Shown here: positions 14,316 to 19,830 of the stretch, piece after piece
Numbering within the stretch: position 1 is the stretch's first letter
Layout: each line of letters opens with the position of its first letter
Origin: CAYFKJ01 sp964528595
GTDB taxonomy: Bacteria; Pseudomonadota; Alphaproteobacteria; UBA2966
Length of the DNA stretch: 19,830 nucleotides
Direction of reading: 5' to 3'
Assembly: GCA_964528595.1 (NCBI GenBank)
Contig: CAZGTM010000066.1
Coordinates: 1 to 19,830, forward strand
Made by a program: the position numbers and the translations under genes
Notes under the pieces: model-generated
The model's input: only the letters and a program-made list of their open reading frames with translations
Databases searched by the model: none
What the model was told of the DNA's origin: nothing

Positions 14316-15941
14316 ATGGAAAACACAGTGTTTTGGACCATTGCCATCATCGTCGTCGCGGCGATTGTCGTTGTCGTCCTCGCCTGGTTTTACGAACGGG
14401 CGACACGCGAGGTCAGCTTGGTTAGGACCGGCATCGGCGGCCGCAAGGTCGTGATGGACGGCGGGACCGTCGCCATCCCGTATTTCCATGAAATATCGCG
14501 CGTCAACATGCAGACGCTGCGGCTCGAAGTGGACCGGCGGGCGGAGGCCGCGCTGATCACCAAGGACCGCCTGCGTGTCGACGTCGGGGTTGAATTCTAC
14601 GTCTCCGTCATGCCCGACGCCGAGAGCATCGCGCGCGCCGCCCAGACCCTGGGCCGGCGCACCTTCCAGCCCGACCAGTTGTTGGAGTTGATCGAGGGCA
14701 AACTGGTCGACGCTCTGCGTTCGGTGGCGGCCCGCCTGACGATGGACGAGCTGCATGAAAATCGCGGCGCTTTCGTCGCGGAGGTCCGGGAGAACCTTGG
14801 CGATTCGCTGTCGCGCAACGGCTTGGAACTCGATTCGGTTTCGCTTTCCGCTCTTGACCAGACGCCGTTCGCGGCGCTGGACGAAAACAATGCGTTCAAC
14901 GCCGTCGGCATGCGCAAGTTGGCCGAGGTGATCGCCAAATCGAAGAAGGAACGGGCCGAAATCGACGCCGACGCCGACGTTTCCGTCCGCCGCGCCGCCA
15001 TGGAGGCGACCAAGCGCAAACTGCAGATCGATCTCGAGGAGCAGGAGGCGGAAATCGCCCAGACCCAGGAAGTCGAAATCCTGAAGGCCGCGCAGCTGGC
15101 CGAGGTTGCCCGCAAGAAAGCCCAGGCCGAGCAGGAAGCGGCCCACGCCCGCATTCAAATGGAACGGGAGATCAGGTCGGCCGACATCGCCCGCGAGCAG
15201 GCGACCCGCCAGGCCGAAATCGCCAAGGACAAGGAACTGCAGGAGGCCGAGATCGGCCGCGAGCGCGATATCGAAATCGCCAGCAGGGAACGGCAGATCA
15301 CCCTGGCGGCTAAGGTCCAGGAGGAGAGCAAAGCCCAGGCCGGCGCCGATGAGGCCCGGGCCGAAGCCGTGAAATCCTCCGAGGCCGTGACGACGGCGCG
15401 GCAGGTGGCGGATGCCGAACGGCGTCTGGAAATCGCCGGCATGACGGCGCGGCGGGAAGCCGAAACGTCGGGCGAGCAGATCCGCATCACCGCCGCCGCC
15501 GAAAAGGACGCCGCGGCGGACCGCGCGGTTGCCGCCGCCTCCCAGGCCGACGCCAAAACCAAGGTCCTGTTGGCTGAGGCCGAGGCCCAGCGCGCGCTGA
15601 ACGAGGCCGAGAACGCCAAGAGCGACCGCATCGTCGACATGAACGTCGAAATCGCCCGGCTGGAGGCGCTGCCCAAGATCGTCTCGGAAATGGTCAAGCC
15701 GGCGGAAAAAATCGACAGCATCAAAATCCACCACATCTCCGGTCTGGGCAGTCCGGCACAAGGCGGTGGGGGCGGTGCCGCGGCGGCAGAAAAACCGGTC
15801 GTGAACCAGGCCCTCGATTCGATCATGGACATGGCGCTGCAGCTGCCGGCGCTCAAGAAAATCGGCGATGAACTGGGCGTCAACTTAGGCGACGAAATCG
15901 CCCAGGCATCGGACCGCAAGGGGCGTGGCGGCAAGGACTAG
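14316..15941 (+). CDS. Flotillin-like SPFH-domain membrane protein
   Basis: A 541-residue flotillin of the FloT/YqiK kind. Residues 5-25 form one membrane segment; about 28-205 are the SPFH (band 7) domain, starting with the typical RATREVSLVRTGIGGRKV run; 210-460 are a long charged coiled coil rich in Ala, Glu, Arg and Lys with many AE/EA pairs; and 485-541 hold a GLGSPAQGGGGG linker and a short C-terminal helix region. Flotillins organise inner-membrane microdomains. AGAGGA lies 7 bases before the ATG. It is the last gene of the plus-strand run, 51 bases after the SDR, with a terminator-like element after it. Bacterial flotillin genes often sit beside an NfeD-type gene; none is present here. 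Whether it acts with the importer is inference. Confidence 0.9.
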   Translation: MENTVFWTIAIIVVAAIVVVVLAWFYERATREVSLVRTGIGGRKVVMDGGTVAIPYFHEISRVNMQTLRLEVDRRAEAALITKDRLRVDVGVEFYVSVMPDAESIARAAQTLGRRTFQPDQLLELIEGKLVDALRSVAARLTMDELHENRGAFVAEVRENLGDSLSRNGLELDSVSLSALDQTPFAALDENNAFNAVGMRKLAEVIAKSKKERAEIDADADVSVRRAAMEATKRKLQIDLEEQEAEIAQTQEVEILKAAQLAEVARKKAQAEQEAAHARIQMEREIRSADIAREQATRQAEIAKDKELQEAEIGRERDIEIASRERQITLAAKVQEESKAQAGADEARAEAVKSSEAVTTARQVADAERRLEIAGMTARREAETSGEQIRITAAAEKDAAADRAVAAASQADAKTKVLLAEAEAQRALNEAENAKSDRIVDMNVEIARLEALPKIVSEMVKPAEKIDSIKIHHISGLGSPAQGGGGGAAAAEKPVVNQALDSIMDMALQLPALKKIGDELGVNLGDEIAQASDRKGRGGKD

Positions 15942-15989
15942 ATTTGTTGTGGCCATATCGCTTGAACGAACCCTGACCCGGAAATAGAG

Positions 15990-16023
15990 ATCGGTGATTC
16001 CCGAACTGGGTGCCGATTTTTTT
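15990..16023 (+). terminator. Probable intrinsic terminator of the flotillin gene
   Basis: ATCGG (15990-15994) pairs with CCGAT (16013-16017), and CCC with GGG inside, with unpaired bases between the two stems. The outer stem runs straight into a seven-T tract. The stem is short and interrupted, so efficiency may be modest, but its place 48 bases after the stop fits. Confidence 0.5.
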
Positions 16024-16049
16024 GCCGATAGACGCGTGTTGAGCGGAAC

Positions 16050-16071
16050 GGGCGAGCACGAGGGCCCGCCC
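16050..16071 (-). other. Hairpin after the carboxymuconolactone decarboxylase-like gene
   Basis: An 8-base-pair stem with one G-U pair (16050-16057 with 16064-16071) and a 6-base loop forms best in the leftward transcript, 15 bases after that gene's stop. No U-tract follows it on that strand, so it is not called a terminator; it may protect the 3' end. Confidence 0.3.
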
Positions 16072-16085
16072 CTCCACACGGCTGT

Positions 16086-17201
16086 TTAGTTTTTTATCTC
16101 GTTGTTCAGTGTGAACGGCAGGACCGTAGCCGCGTCCGCCAGCCATGCCGTGATTCGCCGGGCAGCGGTAAACGCTGACCAAGCGACGATTGAAACCATC
16201 GGACCGTCTCCGTCGACATGCGAACGGAGGTCGGCGATGTCGTCGTCACTAACCTGGTAGGGCGCAAATGCCGTAAGCAGCCCGAGCCTTGCAACGGCTG
16301 TGTCCGCATCGTCCAACCCGGCCAGGTATGGCGTTAGCCATGCCCTGCTCATGCCCATGTCCTCGCCGGTCCAGTTGGCGATGGCCTCGGCGATGACGGT
16401 GCGGGCGTTTGCCGGCACTTCAGGTTCCGCCACCTTTTCGATCACGCCCGCCCACTGCGCGACAGCCGTCGCGATGTCCGGGTTCCCTGCCGCCCACGTC
16501 ATATCCTCAGGGAGGGAAGCATCCGGCAAAAGCGGAAAGGCGCGGCCCGGCTGCAATATTTTGGTGACCGATTCCCGGAGCTCCAGACCGAAACCACGGA
16601 ACATGGCGCTTTTCACCGTTTTGCCTGTAAACGGCGTATCCAAGGGCGTGCCGTCAAAGAAGATCTTCACGAATCGGTTTAGGTAGTTGAATGTCAACGC
16701 CGAGCCGAGAAGTTCCGGCGCCAGGGCTGCATCGAACGGTGGATTTTGCACGATTTCGGCGTCCGGCATCCGATAACTCTGGGCCCAGGTATGAAATGCA
16801 CGCACGGTCTCGTCAGTGATCTCGTCCTGTTTGCGGAAACGGATGTCGTTCGCCAATCCATGATTTTCGGCGCCGTGCACGACGGCGATCAGCATGTCTT
16901 CGCAGTAGGTGCACTTGTTTGTTTGCGCGAAGCTGACCCCAATCGCCTCCTTTGTGTTGCGAGGCAGCAGGCCGTCGGTAAGCACGATTTCCCTGCCGCC
17001 GATCCAAATGCCCGCCAATAGCTCAGGCCGCACGGAGTGCGTCGAAAGGGCGCCGTTCATGAAAAATTCGTCGGCGATCTGGTCATAGACTTCGGCGACG
17101 AGGCCACGCGCATCCTGAAAGGCGATGGTCTTGTCAACGTAGCGAATGGGCACCAGCGAGACGCTGTCGAACATTTTTGATTTCATCGTATGTGGCAACA
17201 T
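16086..17201 (-). CDS. Carboxymuconolactone decarboxylase/AhpD-like protein
   Basis: A 371-residue protein whose first ~150 residues form a CMD/AhpD-like domain. E85, C97 and C100 keep the spacing of AhpD (E118, C130, C133), so the redox CxxC is present as CTYC. The two AhpD histidines are not: position 99 is Tyr and position 104 is Leu. Classical AhpD peroxidase relay is therefore doubtful, though a thiol-disulfide role remains possible. The second half, with a LLTAFAPYQVSDDDIADL segment, looks like a second CMD-type repeat that lacks cysteines. The ATG at 17201 has GGAGA 7 bases upstream. It is divergent from an HxlR regulator that probably controls it through the palindrome in the gap. The true reaction and substrate are unknown. 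Confidence 0.8.
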   Translation of the reverse strand: MLPHTMKSKMFDSVSLVPIRYVDKTIAFQDARGLVAEVYDQIADEFFMNGALSTHSVRPELLAGIWIGGREIVLTDGLLPRNTKEAIGVSFAQTNKCTYCEDMLIAVVHGAENHGLANDIRFRKQDEITDETVRAFHTWAQSYRMPDAEIVQNPPFDAALAPELLGSALTFNYLNRFVKIFFDGTPLDTPFTGKTVKSAMFRGFGLELRESVTKILQPGRAFPLLPDASLPEDMTWAAGNPDIATAVAQWAGVIEKVAEPEVPANARTVIAEAIANWTGEDMGMSRAWLTPYLAGLDDADTAVARLGLLTAFAPYQVSDDDIADLRSHVDGDGPMVSIVAWSAFTAARRITAWLADAATVLPFTLNNEIKN

Positions 17202-17221
17202 GGAAATTCTCCGTTGTTTGA

Positions 17222-17251
17222 GGTGTCCTTCCGGTCGGACACCGCCCGACC
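17222..17251 (-). other. Overlapping stem-loops in the leader of the AhpD-like gene
   Basis: GGTGTCC (17222-17228) can pair with GGACACC (17237-17243), and GGTCGG (17233-17238) can instead pair with CCGACC (17246-17251). The two pairings share bases and exclude each other. They lie 20-50 bases before the start of the leftward gene. A switching role is only a possibility. Confidence 0.3.
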
Positions 17252-17285
17252 TTGGAAAACCCTAGGAGACCGACGACACATCTCT

Positions 17286-17306
17286 CTAGTACAGATACTG
17301 AACTAG
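17286..17306. promoter_or_regulatory. Putative HxlR operator palindrome
   Basis: CTAGT-A-CAG-ATA-CTG-A-ACTAG: 16 of 21 positions obey two-fold symmetry, eight in each half, with mismatches only at the centre and one base per arm. It sits in the 156-base gap between the divergent AhpD-like and HxlR genes, 51 bases before the HxlR start. HxlR dimers bind such palindromes at their own divergent promoters; the assignment here is inferred. Confidence 0.5.
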
Positions 17307-17357
17307 TTTGGCATGCGGCCGGGCTTATCATGGCTAGGTCGGAAACGGAGAAATGCG

Positions 17358-18101
17358 ATGAGTACAAAAAGCGGCTATGGCCAGTTCTGCCCTGTAGCGA
17401 AAGCGTCAGAAGTGATCACCACCCGATGGACGCCTTTGGTCCTCAGGGAGTTGATTTTGGGCAGCACCCGCTTCAACGACATTCACAGAGGCGTTCCGTT
17501 GATGTCGCGGGCCTTGTTGTCGCAGCGCTTGAAAGACCTTCAGGCAGTTGGCGTGGTCGACCGAATTCACACGCCGGACAGAAAGGCGGCTGACTACGTG
17601 CTCACCAAGATGGGATTGGAGCTAAAACCGATCATCGTGGCGCTGGGCGTATGGGGGCAAAGGTGGGTTGAAAGCGCGATCGAAAGCAACGACTGGGACG
17701 CCGGCGCGTTGATGTGGGATATACGACGGCGTCTCAACACAACCGCGCTTCCCGACGGTCGCACGGTTATCCATTTCGAGTACGAAGATGCCCCTGAGGA
17801 GGTGCAGGCGTGGTGGGTTGTGGTGGAGGGCGGTGAGGTCGATCTCTGTCAGAGCGATCCCGGGTTCGACGTTGACCTCTATGTCACCAGTGACGTGCCA
17901 ACCATGGCCAGCGTTTGGATCGGTAAGGAGTCACTTTCCCGAGCCATCGAGGATGACCATATTTTCCTGATCGGCGATGCTGGATTGAGAAAGAGCATGC
18001 CGTCATGGTTCATGCTGGCGGCCCTAACCGAAGCCAGACATCAGTACGCCCGATTTTTCGACGTCCAGGAGGGAGCCACCCGCACCATGGTGACGCAGTA
18101 G
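17358..18101 (+). CDS. HxlR-family regulator with SCP2-like C-terminal domain
   Basis: A 247-residue protein made of two parts. Residues 8-105 are an HxlR winged helix: C11-PVAKASEVITTRWTPLVLREL, then GSTRFNDIHRGVPLMSRALLSQRLKDL and a DRKAADYVLT wing. C11 sits where YodB/HypR-type members carry their redox-sensing cysteine. Residues ~125-235 resemble an SCP2 sterol-carrier-type fold (VDLCQSDPGFDVDLYVTSD, ASVWIGKESLSRAI), which may bind a hydrophobic effector. Standard HxlR proteins are about 100-130 residues, so the second domain is an addition, though a recurring one in proteobacteria. The start is the ATG at 17358 with GGAG 7 bases upstream; the frame opens further up without such a site. 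It is divergent from the AhpD-like gene. Likely a redox- or lipophile-sensing repressor, by inference. Confidence 0.87.
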   Translation: MSTKSGYGQFCPVAKASEVITTRWTPLVLRELILGSTRFNDIHRGVPLMSRALLSQRLKDLQAVGVVDRIHTPDRKAADYVLTKMGLELKPIIVALGVWGQRWVESAIESNDWDAGALMWDIRRRLNTTALPDGRTVIHFEYEDAPEEVQAWWVVVEGGEVDLCQSDPGFDVDLYVTSDVPTMASVWIGKESLSRAIEDDHIFLIGDAGLRKSMPSWFMLAALTEARHQYARFFDVQEGATRTMVTQ

Positions 18102-18259
18102 CCGTAGGCCTCACTTTCGCGAGTGCCTAACATAGAGCTGATCGACACGCTATCGCACGCCGATCCGGCTCCGTTTGGGCGTTCCGCCAATGATTGCACA
18201 GAGAGGCGTAGTCTTGATAACTTGGCAATCGAGGAACCGGTTGGTCGGGGGAACTTGGC

Positions 18260-18640
18260 GTGGATTTGAAGGCTCAATCTTTTGAAGATGTCGTAATTTT
18301 GTCTCCTGCGGGACGCATCGATCACAATAGCGCCGAAGCTTTCCAGCAATCCCTGATGCAGGAACTTGAGGCCTGTGGTCGAAATGGCGCAAATATGACC
18401 CTGAACCTCAGTGACGTCGAATATATGAGTAGCGTCGGCCTGCGCGCTTTGATGATAGCGGCCAAACAAGCAAAGAAAATCGACACAGTGATCGCCGTTG
18501 CCGCCATGAAATCGGATATGCAGGAGATATTCGAAATCAGCCGCTTCAATCTGGTGTTCCCGACTTATGACACCGTTGCCGGCGCCCTGCAAAAATTGTC
18601 AGCGAGTGCGGCCGAGGCCTATACGGCAGCGACGGGCTAG
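18260..18640 (+). CDS. STAS-domain anti-sigma-factor antagonist
   Basis: A 126-residue single STAS domain like SpoIIAA/RsbV. The family binds an anti-sigma or other partner protein and is switched by phosphorylation of a conserved serine. That loop is visible as DVEYMSSVGLRAL, with S58 as the predicted phosphorylation site. The start is a GTG at 18260 with GGGGGA 7 bases upstream. It follows the HxlR gene after 158 bases in which I see no clear terminator or promoter. The MBL-fold gene starts 4 bases after its stop, so the two are probably translationally coupled. No kinase or sigma factor is in the window; the phosphatase or kinase partner may lie downstream. Confidence 0.9.
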   Translation: MDLKAQSFEDVVILSPAGRIDHNSAEAFQQSLMQELEACGRNGANMTLNLSDVEYMSSVGLRALMIAAKQAKKIDTVIAVAAMKSDMQEIFEISRFNLVFPTYDTVAGALQKLSASAAEAYTAATG

Positions 18641-18644
18641 AGCG

Positions 18645-19604
18645 GTGTTAGTTCATTTTTGGGGCACGCGCGGATCCTTGCCGGTAGCGCTCGGTGGTCA
18701 GGGCGTGCAGTCGAAAGTGTTCAAGGCCCTGCAAATCGCCAACGGCAGATCATTCGCCGATGACGCCGAAATCGAAGCTTTCATGAATGAGGAATTGCGC
18801 TTCCCTGTTCGTTCGGGGTTCGGCGGCAACTCCTCTTGCGTCGAGATCGAAGCCGGTCAGGGCGAATACATCATCTGCGACATGGGATCGGGCTTGCGCG
18901 AGATGGCGCAACACCTGATGGCACGGCACGGCCCGGACGCGCCGCAGACCTACAATATTTTTCTCTCGCACCCGCACTGGGACCACATTATGGGCCTGCC
19001 GTTTTTTACGCCGGCTTACATCCCCGGCAACAGGATCCGCATCCACGGCTGCCACGCCACCATCGATGAAGCCTTGCGCAAACAGCAAGAAGACCCATGC
19101 TTTCCCGTGCACTTCGATTTTTTTGGCGCCGATATCGAAATCCTCACACTGGAGCCCGGTGAGACCTACGATATCGCCGGGGCCTCCGTGCGCGGAATCA
19201 AACAACCCCATCACGGCGATTCATATGGCTATCGATTTGAGCAGAACGGCAAAGCGGTCGTCTATTCCACGGATGGCGAGCATAAGCTGGAAGATCAGGC
19301 CGAGACGGATCGCTTCATCGAATTTTACCGGGAGGCGGATTTACTGATTTTTGATGCCATGTACACCCTGGCGGAAATGATTTCGGTGAAAGAGGATTGG
19401 GGCCACTCGAGCAATATTATCGGGGTCGATCTCTGCCATCGCGCCGGCGTCAAGCATTACTGCATGTTCCACCACGAACCGATCTTCGATGATGAAATGT
19501 TGCAAAAGGTGCTGGAGGAAACGCGGCGCTACGAAGAGATCATGCGCGAGGATCACCAGCTCGAGATTTCGACCGCCTACGACGGTCTCGAAATACAGGT
19601 TTAG
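18645..19604 (+). CDS. MBL-fold metallo-hydrolase (possible cyclic nucleotide phosphodiesterase type)
   Basis: A 319-residue metallo-beta-lactamase-fold protein. The zinc motif is H109-P-H-W-D113-H114 (HxHxDH), and GGNSSC (60-65), DMGSGLR (79-85), QPHHGDS and STDGEH provide the further expected metal-ligand segments. The opening FWGTRGSLP is typical of a subgroup related to PhnP-like and cyclic-nucleotide phosphodiesterases. The start is a GTG at 18645, 4 bases after the STAS stop; a frame upstream to 18567 overlaps the STAS gene and is not needed. The CHASE2 gene follows after 5 bases. Place between a STAS antagonist and a CHASE2 sensor suggests a role in that signalling route, perhaps degrading a nucleotide messenger, but the substrate cannot be read from sequence. 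Confidence 0.88.
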   Translation: MLVHFWGTRGSLPVALGGQGVQSKVFKALQIANGRSFADDAEIEAFMNEELRFPVRSGFGGNSSCVEIEAGQGEYIICDMGSGLREMAQHLMARHGPDAPQTYNIFLSHPHWDHIMGLPFFTPAYIPGNRIRIHGCHATIDEALRKQQEDPCFPVHFDFFGADIEILTLEPGETYDIAGASVRGIKQPHHGDSYGYRFEQNGKAVVYSTDGEHKLEDQAETDRFIEFYREADLLIFDAMYTLAEMISVKEDWGHSSNIIGVDLCHRAGVKHYCMFHHEPIFDDEMLQKVLEETRRYEEIMREDHQLEISTAYDGLEIQV

Positions 19605-19609
19605 CGATC

Positions 19610-19830
19610 ATGGTGGCGGGCTGGTCAGATGCGCCGCTCGCCCGCTTTGCCACCTATCGGCGCGGCCGGGTTCTGGCAGCACTCGTGGTCGGGCTGGTGG
19701 TGTTGTTTCAGATCGCCGGCAGCGAAAATTCGCAACGTTTGCAGCATGCCGTATTCGATTTCTACCAACGCGTTCAGCCACGGGAAGTGAAGGCCATTCC
19801 CGTCGCCATTGTCGCCATCGATGAACAAAG
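19610..19830 (+). CDS. CHASE2-domain sensor protein (N-terminal part; cut by window end)
   Basis: The first 73 codons are present. A basic start (ATYRRGR) is followed by one membrane segment (VLAALVVGLVVLFQIAG, about 21-37), then AVFDFYQRVQPRE and VAIVAIDEQ, the usual opening of a CHASE2 extracellular sensor domain. CHASE2 proteins are normally adenylate/guanylate cyclases, histidine kinases or serine/threonine kinases; the output domain is beyond the window. The ATG at 19610 lies 5 bases after the MBL-fold stop, so the three genes STAS, MBL and CHASE2 form a tight unit. The domain call is from a short segment. Confidence 0.75.
   Translation, partial: MVAGWSDAPLARFATYRRGRVLAALVVGLVVLFQIAGSENSQRLQHAVFDFYQRVQPREVKAIPVAIVAIDEQ

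Noticed and set aside
14292..15761. Long minus-strand open frame of 489 codons antisense to the flotillin gene
   Set aside because: It lies wholly opposite a clear coding region with recognisable domains, is low-complexity (Gly, Leu, Asp, Phe-rich) and has no family likeness; expected from third-position GC bias.
18102..18136. Bulged hairpin after the HxlR gene (CACT/AGTG with TAGG/CCTA)
   Set aside because: Short, bulged and not followed by a T-tract, so not supported as a terminator.
18194..18222. TTGCAC and ATAACT 17 bases apart before the STAS gene
   Set aside because: Both hexamers match the consensus poorly; spacing alone is not enough to call a promoter.
1..19830. CRISPR arrays, tRNA or rRNA genes, insertion sequences, attachment sites
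   Set aside because: No regular short repeats with spacers, no cloverleaf or rRNA-like text, and no transposase or integrase coding sequence were seen on either strand.

Overview
The window looks like chromosomal DNA from a free-living alphaproteobacterium, probably Rhodospirillales-like. The grounds are high GC with strong third-position GC bias (many long antisense shadow frames), frequent GTG starts, a liv-type ABC importer beside acyl-CoA and aldehyde enzymes, and the gene-family mix. This placement is inference; the window has no rRNA, tRNA, phage, insertion sequence or CRISPR. Coding density is very high and no gene-free stretch exceeds 300 bases.

Left part (1-4254). A single-domain rhodanese (+) converges on a minus-strand pair: an AstE/AspA-type metallo-deacylase followed by a MaoC-type enoyl-CoA hydratase. 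Divergent from that pair are a crotonase carrying the full dienoyl-CoA isomerase catalytic set and a DMT/EamA permease.

Centre (4270-15941). An AraC-family regulator (-) is divergent from a long plus-strand run that looks like one operon: aldehyde dehydrogenase, periplasmic binding protein, LivH, LivM, LivG, LivF with a 195-residue extra tail, second aldehyde dehydrogenase, a short-chain dehydrogenase of the 3-alpha-HSD/coniferyl-alcohol dehydrogenase type, and a flotillin-like protein. Most junctions are overlaps or gaps under 60 bases. The simplest reading is uptake of a hydrophobic alcohol or aldehyde (phenylpropanoid, aromatic or terpenoid-like), then oxidation alcohol to aldehyde to acid, with the CoA-linked enzymes to the left possibly continuing the route. 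The substrate is not readable from sequence. The AraC/aldehyde dehydrogenase gap holds two copies of a 9-base repeat exactly 21 bases apart (a likely activator site), a TATAAT box and a structured leader. A perfect hairpin plus U-tract sits between the binding-protein and permease genes.

Right part (16086-19830). A carboxymuconolactone-decarboxylase/AhpD-like protein (-) is divergent from an HxlR regulator with an SCP2-like C-terminal domain; a 21-base near-perfect palindrome lies between them. The window ends in a tightly packed signalling set: STAS anti-sigma-factor antagonist, MBL-fold hydrolase, and the start of a CHASE2 sensor protein cut by the window edge.

The most interesting items are the unassigned importer/oxidation/flotillin operon, the LivF tail, the two regulator-operator pairs and the STAS-MBL-CHASE2 set.
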